Part shown: piece after piece, positions 46,126 to 55,996 of the stretch
Position numbering within the stretch: position 1 is the stretch's first letter
How the letters are laid out: every line of letters begins with the position of its first letter
Assembly: GCA_002917075.1 (NCBI GenBank)
Contig: NTMA01000011.1
Span: 434,001-498,000 of the forward strand
Direction: 5' to 3'
From: Hawksworthiomyces lignivorus
Lineage: Eukaryota > Ascomycota > Sordariomycetes > Ophiostomatales > Ophiostomataceae
Length of the DNA stretch: 64,000 bases
The notes under the pieces: model-generated
Databases searched by the model: none
What the model saw: only the letters and a program-made list of their open reading frames with translations
What the model was told of the DNA's origin: nothing
Made by a program: the position numbers and the translations under genes

Positions 46126-48399
46126 ATGGCCCTCTGCGCTCTCTGTCGGACCATCCCATTTTCGTCCATTCCCTCCGGCCCCGAACAGGAAGGCCACATC
46201 CGCATCGCCGACGACACCGATCTGCCGCAGCTCTATTGGCCGCGCAGCAAAGACATCCCGGCGCCCAAGGACCCACTCGGCTTCCCCTGGCACGCTGACC
46301 TCGCCGCGCTAGCCGCGTCTGCTCAGACCACTGGGTGTTCCCTATGCCAGCTCGTCCAGAAGGGGGCCGAGATCTGGATCGCGCGCTACCGCACGGCGGA
46401 GACGTCGAACCGCTTCTTCATCGAGTTTGGGGAAGCGCGCATCCCCGAGGGCCAGCAGCTGTGGCTGGCGAAGCGGGCCGGCGGCGGGGACGGGTTCATC
46501 GTGCTGGTGCGGGACCCGGACCGGGATTACGGCATAAACCTCCTGACGGGTGTGGCCCTCAGCGTGCCGGCCGAGTCCCCGCTCGCGGCGCGGTTTCCGC
46601 TCCGCCCCGTCCAGACAGATTCGGGCTCGGCGCGCAGCTTGGACGTCGCGGCCGCATGGCTCGCGCACTGCGTCGAGACGCATGACAAGTGCCGTCGCCT
46701 CGTCGCCGCCGGAGGTGCGGAAGAGATCGGGGATGATCCAGAGATAGACCCGCCGCTTCCGTCTCGCATATTGCACCTCGGGACCGCCGGCCAAGACTAT
46801 GACTCCGCTGCCACGGTCAGGCTCATCGAGTGCGGCGGCGGCGACAGCGGCGGCGGTGCTGGCCCTTTGGTCACTGCCCCGCTCCGCGGGAAATACGCCT
46901 GCCTGTCTCACTGCTGGGGCGCGGCGGCCCCCATGACCACGACGCGCGAGTCCTACGCGGCCCGCACCGCCGGCATCCCCATGGCGGGCCTCCCCAAGAC
47001 GTTCCGCGACGCTATTGTCGTGGCGCGCCGCCTCGGCCTCTCCTACCTCTGGATCGACAGCCTCTGCATCTTCCAGGACGACGTCGACGACTGGGCGCGC
47101 GAGTCGTCCCGGATGGCCCAGGTGTACTCGGGCGCGCACATCGTCATCGCCGCGAACCACTCCAAGAACAGCGACGAGGGGTGCTTCCACGACCGCGAGG
47201 CGAACGGCACGAGCCGTCCGACGGCCGAGATCACGATCCCGCTAGACGAAGCGGGCGACGGGCCCTCGGCGGAGGGCAGCGTCGTGGTCGCGCAGCTGCT
47301 CTTTCCAGGCGGCGAGCTGCCGTGGGACCGCGGCGAGTTCGAGGATGAGCCCCTCTCGCAGCGGGCGTGGGCGCTGCAAGAGCGCGTGCTGGCCCGGCGC
47401 GTCCTGCACTTCAACGGGCGGCAGATGTACTTTGAGTGCGGGGAGGGCGGCGTCGTGGGCGAGGACGGCTACCGCAGCGAGGACCCCTTCTGCAACATAT
47501 ACTCACAGTGCCCCGCCGATGTGCCGCAGCAGACGTGGAAGCGCGGGAACATCTGGAACCGGCTGCTGTGGGCATATGGCGATCGGAAGCTCACAAAGGC
47601 CACCGACAAGCTGCCGGCGATGAGCGGCGTCGCAAAGTTGATGGAGCAGCGCTACGACGCCCAGTACGTGGCGGGGCTGTGGAGCGACCGGCTCATCGAG
47701 GGCCTGGCCTGGCAGGGGCTCGGCGAGCGCGCGCCGACGTCGACGGAGGAGTATGTCGGGCCGAGCTGGAGCTGGGCCAGCTACAAGGGCCTCGCCTCGA
47801 CCGGCTTGCGGGAGGACTGGCGGGACGTCGCCGACGTGGAAGACTGGCACGTCCAGATCAAGAACGCGCGGAACCCCTACGGCGAGGTGGCCAGCGCCTG
47901 GCTGCGAATCCGGGCACCGCTGGCGGCGCTCAAACCCATAGAGAAAGAAGCGCCCACTGACCACGAGGCTCGGCTCAAGAAAGTGGGCATCACTCCGCTC
48001 CCGAAAATGCAAACACGCTACGCTACCCTAGGAGAAGACGAGGATGGGACGGTGATTACGCCAGATTACAATCAAGATCGAGAGAGTAATGGGTGGACGA
48101 ATGAGGGCTTGCAAGTACTGATACTCGGTGGCTATTTAGAGAAGGACAGCAGGGCAGAACAGGACATTAACGAAGAAGGGGAAGAAGGACAACATGCCAG
48201 CAAGGCCAGCGATGTGGTGAAAGACAGCGAGGAAGTTGACTGGCCTTTCCGCCTCTTCTATGGGCTTGTCGTGAAAGACGTACCAGGAAGTGATCATCAG
48301 CCAACAATGAAGAGGGTAGGATGGATGTTTTTGGACGGGAAGGAGGGCGACAAGATTATTGCGGACAAAGGAAACTGGAAAGTAGTTACGTTGGTCTGA
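46126..48399 (+). CDS. HET-domain protein
   Basis: A heterokaryon-incompatibility-type protein of 757 aa in one exon. I chose the ATG at 46126 (MALCALCRTIPFSS), the first in a frame whose upstream codons lack ATG. Residues about 240-420 are the HET domain: KYACLSHCWG, GLPKTFRDAIVVARRLGLSYLWIDSLCI, SSRMAQVYSGAHIVIAAN and later PLSQRAWALQERVLARRVLHF. The N-terminal Cys-rich start (CALCRTI, CSLCQLV) is frequent in this class. No NB-ARC, ankyrin or WD repeats are attached. The C-terminal quarter is acidic (EEGEEGQHASKASD). The first 600 codons are very GC-rich, then GC content drops from about codon 600 onward, unlike the even composition of the neighbouring hydrolase. Role in non-self recognition is inferred from the domain. 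Confidence 0.9.
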   Translation: MALCALCRTIPFSSIPSGPEQEGHIRIADDTDLPQLYWPRSKDIPAPKDPLGFPWHADLAALAASAQTTGCSLCQLVQKGAEIWIARYRTAETSNRFFIEFGEARIPEGQQLWLAKRAGGGDGFIVLVRDPDRDYGINLLTGVALSVPAESPLAARFPLRPVQTDSGSARSLDVAAAWLAHCVETHDKCRRLVAAGGAEEIGDDPEIDPPLPSRILHLGTAGQDYDSAATVRLIECGGGDSGGGAGPLVTAPLRGKYACLSHCWGAAAPMTTTRESYAARTAGIPMAGLPKTFRDAIVVARRLGLSYLWIDSLCIFQDDVDDWARESSRMAQVYSGAHIVIAANHSKNSDEGCFHDREANGTSRPTAEITIPLDEAGDGPSAEGSVVVAQLLFPGGELPWDRGEFEDEPLSQRAWALQERVLARRVLHFNGRQMYFECGEGGVVGEDGYRSEDPFCNIYSQCPADVPQQTWKRGNIWNRLLWAYGDRKLTKATDKLPAMSGVAKLMEQRYDAQYVAGLWSDRLIEGLAWQGLGERAPTSTEEYVGPSWSWASYKGLASTGLREDWRDVADVEDWHVQIKNARNPYGEVASAWLRIRAPLAALKPIEKEAPTDHEARLKKVGITPLPKMQTRYATLGEDEDGTVITPDYNQDRESNGWTNEGLQVLILGGYLEKDSRAEQDINEEGEEGQHASKASDVVKDSEEVDWPFRLFYGLVVKDVPGSDHQPTMKRVGWMFLDGKEGDKIIADKGNWKVVTLV

Positions 48400-48561
48400 G
48401 ACCAAGAATTCTTCTCTTCCAGACAGAAGTGGTTCCTTGAGCCTTTCGCTAAGTCTAGAGCAGATCTCTGAGGTCAACTGAATACAAGAGAATAAAATCC
48501 TATGATATGATTTAAAATGTAGAATCTGGTCGACGAGGAAAAGAACGCGCTATCACTATAT

Positions 48562-49459
48562 CTAAGATTGGCTCGTGGGAGCAACCTCTTGCACAAACTC
48601 CTTGATGAGCATCGATACATCTTTGCTATCCCTCATACCAATAACTAAGTGCCCGCTTTTCTTAATAACTTCAAACTTTACTCTAGCGTTTATAAGGTGG
48701 TCTCGAATGGCCTCTGCGCCTTTCAAGGTGTATGTCTCATCGCACTCGCCGTGTACCATCAGGACCGGGACGTGGATTTGGTGCAACCGAGGCAAAATAT
48801 TTTCACGGTCCTGGTTACTTTGGAGAATTGAAACGACATTTTCTGCACCAGCGTGTCGATTTACCCAATGGTCTTTGATTCGTCGCGCTCGTGGGCCAGT
48901 TACATCCGGATCACCGCCCCAGGCTTGCATAGCCAAGTTCATGATGTCTTCAGACGGCGTCGGGGTGGATAACCAGGCCAGCCTAAGCGTTTCGAATGCA
49001 TTCTTCTGCTCCACAGTAGCGGACTGCGCCGTAGCTCCAACGAGCACCAAAGCCAAAACATACGAAGGGTGAGAGAGGGCCATGTGCATAGCAATGCTAG
49101 CTCCCATAGACATACCTATGAAAATGGCCTTTTCTATCCCAAGTTGATCCTAAATTTCACGATTGGCTTTTCATGGACTTGTCTTAGCATTACGACTGCG
49201 CACGTACCATCAACTTTGTGACATCGTCTGCTTGATCCTGATAAGTGAAATGCTCTCGGCCATTTTTAGTATCTCCATGGCCGTTAAGGTCGACGCAAAC
49301 TAGATTGGTCTGAGGCAGTTCTGGAGAGAGATGAGTAATTGTTTCATCAAACATCGACGATGACATCCAAGCCGCATGGAGAAATATGAGCGTCGGGAGC
49401 GTTGGTTTGATAGAACCCGTGCTGTTCCAATGTAGTTTTGAAATTGGACCGGATGACAT
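48562..49459 (-). CDS. Alpha/beta hydrolase
   Basis: About 280 aa, two exons, starting MSSGPISKLHWNSTG at 49459, intron at about 49208-49152. The fold's features are visible: an oxyanion region LIFLHAAWMSSSMF, a strand VCVDLNGHGDT, the nucleophile elbow GMSMGA (Ser in G-x-S-x-G), an acid in VHGECDETY and the His in KSGHLVIG. The catalytic triad is complete. The family covers esterases, lactonases and haloperoxidase-like hydrolases; the substrate cannot be told. No signal peptide, so probably intracellular. It sits next to the HET gene with a convergent arrangement and no obvious metabolic neighbours. Confidence 0.88.
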
Positions 49460-50183
49460 CGTTGAATTATTGGAACTGCAACGGGCTAAGGCAGGAATAA
49501 GAGAGATAGAGAAGTGTTGAACATGCTTTCTTAGAAATTTCTAATGGCAGTCAGTCAAAACGCCAGGACCCTTTTTATATCGGTTACAAGAGACGTCGCC
49601 CAACACTGCGTTATTCTAACCCATACGTTATAACGCAGCAACTAAACATAACATCAATTTTCTGGAGCCAAATGCCAAGTCTTGTTTTACCTATGTGGCG
49701 AAGCGCCTCAACGGTTAGCCGTTATACTAAGGCGTTATGCTAGCGCTACATAAATACAGTACATCGCATCAGGTGTAATACTAATGCGACATAGCTGAAC
49801 TTACTGCTAAAATTAATGGATTGCTATAAAGCCAGGCCATCATTGCTATTAAGCCGTCAAAATTGAAAATAACACTCTATTAAGTGACACACCCTTCACT
49901 GATGCCATACGCCTACTAATAAAAACGACGGCCAGAACAGCATTTTCTGACTTAACCTGTTAAAATTAAAAAAATTAAAAAAATTAAAAAAAAAATTATT
50001 TAATAAATGAACAAAGGAGAATTATGTTTAATAACAAATGAAAATAAAGATTGTTCCCGAATACATTACGACACAACCACTAATTGAATCGCCTAGAACA
50101 CACCCACCCATAGTTTTCTCATATAACCACAGATAAAAATTACTACCGCTACCGTTGTGTCTTTACTGACTCCTTGACAAGAC
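49460..50183. other. AT-rich intergenic sequence
   Basis: About 720 bp, getting more AT-rich to the right, with an imperfect aaaatta repeat at about 49963-50000. It includes the hydrolase promoter at its left end. No gene seen. Confidence 0.5.
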
Positions 50184-50399
50184 TCAAGGTTCCAATATAA
50201 TCTGGAACGACTGCTCCTGTCCGCGTGACGGTGTGTACGGCAGCTGTCCAGCATGGTTGGCAACGTCGGCCTGCGCACCGAGGGCCACCAGCGCCGCGGT
50301 CGACTTCAGCATCCGGTAGGCCATGGCAAAGTGGAGCGGCATGTTGCCGTTGGTGTCGGCCTCGTTTACGAGGGCGATGCGGGTGGCTGTGTTTTGCAT
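50184..50399 (-). pseudogene. Ankyrin-repeat gene fragment
   Basis: A 71-codon frame reading from MQNTATRIALVNEADTNGN includes NMPLHFAMAYRML...LVALGAQADVANHAGQLPY, which matches about one and a half ankyrin repeats (G-x-x-P-L-H-x-A pattern). It is GC-rich against AT-rich flanks and stops at both ends without the rest of a protein. It lies on the strand opposite the truncated STAND gene at 50589. Probably a relic left by rearrangement; expression is not indicated. Confidence 0.6.
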
Positions 50400-50588
50400 A
50401 TCGACATCTGCATCCTCCCCCGGCGGGCTGTGCGTACCCCCCTAACAATGACACAAAAAATATAACTTTTAAATTTGTAATTATTTTATAAAATATTTCG
50501 AGTTGTAGATCTTAAACGAAAATAAATAAATTCAAAACACAATGTAAAAACTAAAGAAAGATTTCAAAGAAAAGTGTAAATAAACCAA
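50400..50588. other. AT-rich junction
   Basis: Short AT-rich stretch between the antisense ankyrin fragment and the truncated STAND gene. The right edge has an in-frame stop directly before the ATG at 50589, so the missing P-loop is not simply unannotated upstream. Confidence 0.5.
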
Positions 50589-53500
50589 ATGGCATCCTCA
50601 ATCCTGGACAGCCTCGAGTACCAACGGGCCTCACCCCGCGAGAATCCTGCGGGAGACGTATACTATTACTTCTTCGAGTACAACAGAAGCACGAACAGGT
50701 CTGTAGGTGCCGCGTACCGATCCATCCTCGCACAGATCCTATTCAAGCATCGTAACAATACGGACCTTCTCGATAAATTTTCCTTTCTGAGAGATGAGAG
50801 AAGTTATGGTCAGCCAGTCGCCTCGGAATCGATGATGGTCAACCTCTTTCAGCTGTGTCTAGCCCCAAACTCGATTCTCGTTCTCGACGGAATTGATGAA
50901 TGTGATGATGTGGCTGGCCTTGTCTCGTCATTGCTCGAAATTTGGAGGATACGCCGACCCAAAATAGTCCTGTTGAGCCGAATTAATGTCGGCCCTCTCA
51001 AACTCGCCATTTCAACCAAATGTCAGTTGAAAATCTCCAAATACATGGTGTCTGAAGACATTCTCAGTCTTTGCTCCCACCAACTTGGACTCCTACTTGA
51101 ACAAGGAATTCTGCCCGAGTCTTCTAAGCAACTAAAACACAGTTTGGCAGAGACTCTTGCTCATGGAGTAGATGGCATGTTCCTTTGGGCCAAGTTGATG
51201 ATCAACTTTCTCAGGTCTTCAACCATGGCGCCACACCAGCGACTTGACATCATCAGACAAATCACTGTCCCGGAAGGGTTAGAAAAGATGTACCAAAGGA
51301 TAATCGTATTCATCAAAGGATCAGGAAAGCAGTCCGAGATTCTAGCAGCTAAGGTCATGACCCTGGTGTTATACGCAACGACAACCCTATCATCTCGGCA
51401 GATACGCCAGGCTCTGGTTGTTGACAAGCTGCTACCCGCAGATCTAGGCTCTGAGCCGGTAGCAGAGCTTGAAGATGCTGTAATAATGGCTTGCGCGAGC
51501 CTCATTGAACGGGATATCATATCACGCAGTCCCACATGCCTCGTGGGTGAATCCTCACTACGGCCCATCCATCTATCAGCCGTCGAGGTGCTGTTGGATA
51601 ATCACACAATGCCATCATTCGTTTGGCAGATGCCAGCAGTCGCGTGGGAGACGCCGACTCCGAAACTCATTCCGGATGTTGCGACTGCAAATCTGGAGTG
51701 TGCTGTCAGTTGTCCGCACCAGCTTTTGTTCCACACACCTGCCCAACCGTTGTCTGGCCAATTCCATGAGAGCATCTCGGCTTCGCTTCTTCATGCGAAC
51801 TTCTGCTTCACTGACTACGCTTCAGTATTCTGGTTAGCTCACCTGAAGAGTAGTCTCGACGCCGTAAGAGCAGAATTCCCCACAATCCACAAAATTTACA
51901 CAGCACCCTTCTATGCCGCACTCTCCAAGCTTGCCCTATCACTCTCGACATTACTAAGAAGCCCTAAGGTCCTCTCTGTATGGCTGGAGGCATTCTACAC
52001 AGCTGATTACCCGGACGCATATGAGCACCCTCCTACTTCTGTCCTAGATATCTTGGCGACCTGGGCTAGAGACGCACGTCGAGAGACTTCTGGGTTTCCG
52101 ATCCATGACCCTTTAATCGAGAGCCTGAGCGATTTTATTGCTGATCTGGATGGTATTGTACGCACGTGGGGTCAACAGTTGCGCCAAACGCCCACCATAA
52201 TCTGGGATGAGATGTCCGGATTCGCAAGTAACCGGTTCTTCTTCTCGTCCGGAAGCACCCAGGTGACCTACCAACAGCCTAGCCCTCGACCCACGATTTC
52301 TGACACCGCGGAAAAACGGCATATCAAGCCGTCCGGACTTCCGATTCCGGCGACACTAAAGGAGCATTAGCCGTATGGGCACCGGCGTATGTACATTCCA
52401 TTTCCGTGTACGGCAGACAGGACACTAGAGCTAATAGAAGCACTACAACAGGCTGTATCATGACCCGGCCTACAAGCCGACTGCTTGCAGAACCCATGGC
52501 TTCGGTTTTCATGACATCTGCACGGGTTGGACAGCAGCTTATGAAGTCTGGCAGCTCCACCCCGTGTGTATGTTGGCTCTCAAATTCGAGGTTTCTATCA
52601 AGCCAAGGGAAATGCTCATACCAATTCATGCCTATTTCTACTATCAATCCTCTACGCAGATAGACTTTCCTGCGGCCATTAGTCCTGACACTACTGCATT
52701 TAGCATTCTGGAGACCGTGTACGTCCTCCAGATGACTGGAAAGGGGCCGTACTGTCACTCTAGTCTATTTTTGGTCAGGTCGGCACTTGACCTGGGTTTC
52801 ACGTGGAATCCTCCGTCCAGCCATAGCGCTGCGTACGAACGACCGGATATGTACTCTGTCACCTTTTCCCAGGATAACCAAACCTTTACGGTCTTGGAGT
52901 GGCGGAGTGCGGGCACTCAGCATCTTGCCGTGTTTACTTGTCATTTAGGCCCAAGCCTCGGAGTAGAACCGGTTGGGATCTTGGATTTTGCTCGTAATAT
53001 TAAAAAGATTCACGAGGTGGTTTTCCATCCCTTTCGGTCACTGCTGGCATTTTGCACTTTTGCGGCGGATCGTCAGCAGAGAGCGACTTTGATCTGGCAG
53101 TATCAAGATGGTATGTTTACCCCTTTTCGCCGACCCCCGTGATAGAATTTTGGAATTCTAATCTTTCCCAAGCTCGATCGTCGCCTTGGACGTTCCAGCT
53201 CGACTCACCCTACTTATATGAAACACTGGGTTTCTCCTCGTGCGGCAAATATTTCGTTATTCGCCTCCGGTATACGGCAGAAACCATGGCTATTCCCGTT
53301 CCTCAAGCCTGCCTTGACACCACTCCGCTTCTAGATCTTGCCACACACCGCCATTTTCAAAATCGCTTCGAAATGCCACCTACGGGTTTGAGCAGCGGCA
53401 GCCAGGTGATTGCGCAATCACGCGAGTCCGGCAGCTTAGTCCCGAGCCAGTCGTGGCAAGTCAGCGTAGACGGCTCTATATCTTCACTGGCCGTTGAGGC

Positions 53501-53927
53501 CAGTGCGGATGGAATTCATATTTCTCAAGCATCCTCTAGTTTGGCGGCAGAGACTGCGAAACTTGTCTCCATGCCGTTGTCCTCCTGGATGGCACACAGC
53601 ACGCCAGGTGTGATCATGCCAAGATTCGCTGGGGACTTTATGAAGATCAGCATGGATTTGAAGCCCAGAGCTGGGTACGAATACTCAGACTATCCTTTAG
53701 GTAACCCTACGTGTGATGTAGTGCCTATGGTCATTGCCAGGGACCCGAGATATATTACTATACCCACATCTATGACCACGAGGCTTCTCGCTGATCCCAT
53801 AGTAGCCGACAAGGGACAGCAGCTTCTTCGGGAAAGGAACAAAGGGAAAAAAAGGCCCCTCTCAGTTACAGACTTAGAAAGCAACGAATCAAACAAAAAC
53901 AGTCGTGGTACAAAGTACTCTAACTAG
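50589..53927 (+). CDS. N-terminally truncated STAND/NACHT-like protein with beta-propeller-like C-terminus
   Basis: A fungal STAND protein missing its start. The frame begins MASSILDSLEYQR at 50589, the helix that normally follows a G-x-x-x-x-GK-S/T P-loop. The Walker B is SILVLDGIDECDDV, followed by PKIVLLSR, and the typical HGVDGMFLWAKLMINFL and LPEGLEKMYQRI-like elements are present. The first frame ends at 52370. A second part, from about 52480 (KHYNRLYHDPAYKP) to 53142, and a third, to 53927, carry propeller-like strands (FSQDNQTFTVLEW, VFHPFRSLLAFCTF, LGFSSCGKYFVIRL). An intron near 52392-52442 could join parts 1 and 2. Joining 2 to 3 needs a 35-nt gtatgt...gatag intron at 53109-53143, which is very short. 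The C-terminus is basic, ending near KKRPLSVTDLES. Probably a pseudogene or a rearranged allele. Confidence 0.6.
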
Positions 53928-54374
53928 CAGAGACTCTACTAAGGTAATCAGTCTTAGAGGGTTCATGTTTGGTAAGAACTTAATACACCTGTGGGTAAGA
54001 TCGAAAATTATACTTTGTTTCGTTACGGCTACTGTGTCTTAAGTTGTAAGGTTGGACACACTATTGTGGCCGCCGCGGTGGGCGGCCTTCTCAATTGGTA
54101 AATGTAGTGCTGCAATCTCGGTTCTGATTGGCCCCGTCCTCGCTGCCTCTCAAACGACCGCATATAAATACAGCTCGTCTTTTCCGACGTCTCTCCTTTT
54201 GTACTCTTGACTTCTTTCCCTGATTTTCATTTTCATCTTTTATCCTCGTCGCCTTTTTATGGCAGTGCTTTGGTTCTTTTCCTAGATCCCTATCTCTGCT
54301 TCCACCACCTCTATTTCCTCTTTTTTTCTTTGTACAATTAGCGCTGTTTCAAATGTAAAACCTCTAAGGCTGAT

Positions 54375-54388
54375 TACCTTAGTAGAGT
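54375..54388 (+). repeat. 14-bp direct repeat, copy 1
   Basis: taccttagtagagt; an identical copy lies at 54742-54755. The two copies bracket about 350 bp containing the (TAC)n tract and a GC-rich patch. Confidence 0.7.
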
Positions 54389-54583
54389 GCCCCAGACTCC
54401 GGCTGACCTGAATCACCGCCTGAATACGGGAGGGCCGGCGGCCCGTCCCGTACTGCGGTGGCTCAAACGGAGCGGGCGCATACCAGCGTATAACATGGCA
54501 GGCCAACTCGAGGAGGATACGCCACAGGCGTAACCCTGCTCACCATTACTGTCATTACTGTCATTCCCTTTGTTTAACCACTG

Positions 54584-54620
54584 CTACTACTACTACTACT
54601 ACTACGACTACTACTACTAC
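54584..54620 (+). repeat. (TAC)n microsatellite
   Basis: About twelve TAC units with one interruption (tacgac). Non-coding context; likely variable between strains. Confidence 0.9.
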
Positions 54621-54741
54621 CCAGACTGTCTCATTTGTACAATAATATCTTCACTTAATTAGACGGTGGCTTCTGCCCCAGAGGGTTCCACCCAGAATAG
54701 ACGTAAATAGTCAGGATTGGCTAATAAATACGATTAAACTC

Positions 54742-54755
54742 TACCTTAGTAGAGT
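54742..54755 (+). repeat. 14-bp direct repeat, copy 2
   Basis: Identical to 54375-54388. Here it extends leftwards into an inverted arrangement, actctac-ctta-gtagagt, so it could also form a small hairpin. Confidence 0.7.
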
Positions 54756-55996
54756 ATATAGTCGTATTCCTTATACACTATACGCTTTGTAATAATCATA
54801 TAGCGATCTTTGCGCGACAAACGGGCGTCCCTGACACGGTAGTTGCACTGCTTACAGTCGGCGTAGAATGGAAAGAAGTAACATTTGGCTCTCGTTAGCT
54901 TTCCTTCACCTTCGCTTGCCGACTATTGGATCTATGTTATAGTTTGTAGGCGTTTCTGGCTCTATTGTTCCCCCTTTCTTTGCCGACTTTTTTTTGTTGA
55001 CATGTTTGATAAATCGTAATAAACATGTCGCCAAGAATCAAGTTCCAAAAGCACTGAATAGTGGACTGAAGAGGTTGCATATAACCGATGCATCACAGTC
55101 TTTCTTCAGTTACTTAAAACGTTACCGAGACTTGATCTTTTAGATAGGCCGAAGTATATCCGATATTGCAATAGCTTTAGCACTTCTAAAGAGCTGCTGT
55201 TTTTAGCTTATAACTTTCAAGAGCAGCCCGGACCACACAAACTTGGAGCCATACAGCAGGCGCAGGCATGACACCGAGCTAGATCGATTTAATACAAGTC
55301 GATAGTCTAACCGAATTTATATTTTGGCTCCCCAAAGCGTGCCTATCGGCCTAACGTTGAACTGGGTTTTTGGCCTATATTACCTGTCTCGCCTGTGGCG
55401 CAGGGGGTACCCATTGCAGTGACGTTAATAGTCTATTGGTATTTCAACGCCTAGGCGCGCTAGTACCTACCTTTGATCTACGGCCTCTGACTTTAGCTGT
55501 GACAGTGCAGCGGCGCTGACATATGTGCTAGCTATTCGAGCGTTTTACATGAACGACGGCCCGATATATTATGTCTTTATGAGTCTCAGCTGCGACGATG
55601 CACACACCTGACAGACATTGACGCTCTCCGGATACTCTAGATTTACTATGTTGCATTATTGTCTACTCACTCCATTTCCGTTATAAACGGTTTCTCCGAA
55701 CTATACCCGTTTGGTAGATGGTTTGAATATTTCGCTCGTATTTGCGGAAGGCTCATTCTTTCTCTCGTTTGGTGCTGTAGAGCCAAATAAGGATACCGAA
55801 ATGCGAAAATAGACAAAGAGGATGTATAAAACTTGTCTTGAATACTCGTCTTTCGAGTCTGATCAGTGCTTAAACTTCGTCTATCACGAAAGTCTCATCT
55901 TCCAGTCTGACCGACGTTCAGCTCAATTCACTCTTCCTGAGGGCATCATTCTCTTCATCGCTTTCTGAGCCGCTGAATTTTAAGCATCACTTGAAA

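Larger units (their letters stand above)
53928..55996. other. Intergenic sequence with short repeats
   Basis: About 2.07 kb with no supported gene. It holds a (TAC)n tract at 54584-54620, a 14-bp direct repeat taccttagtagagt at 54375-54388 and 54742-54755, and a GC-rich patch (ggagggccggcggcccgtccc near 54428) out of character with the surroundings. Its right end is the promoter of the gene at 55997. Confidence 0.5.
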
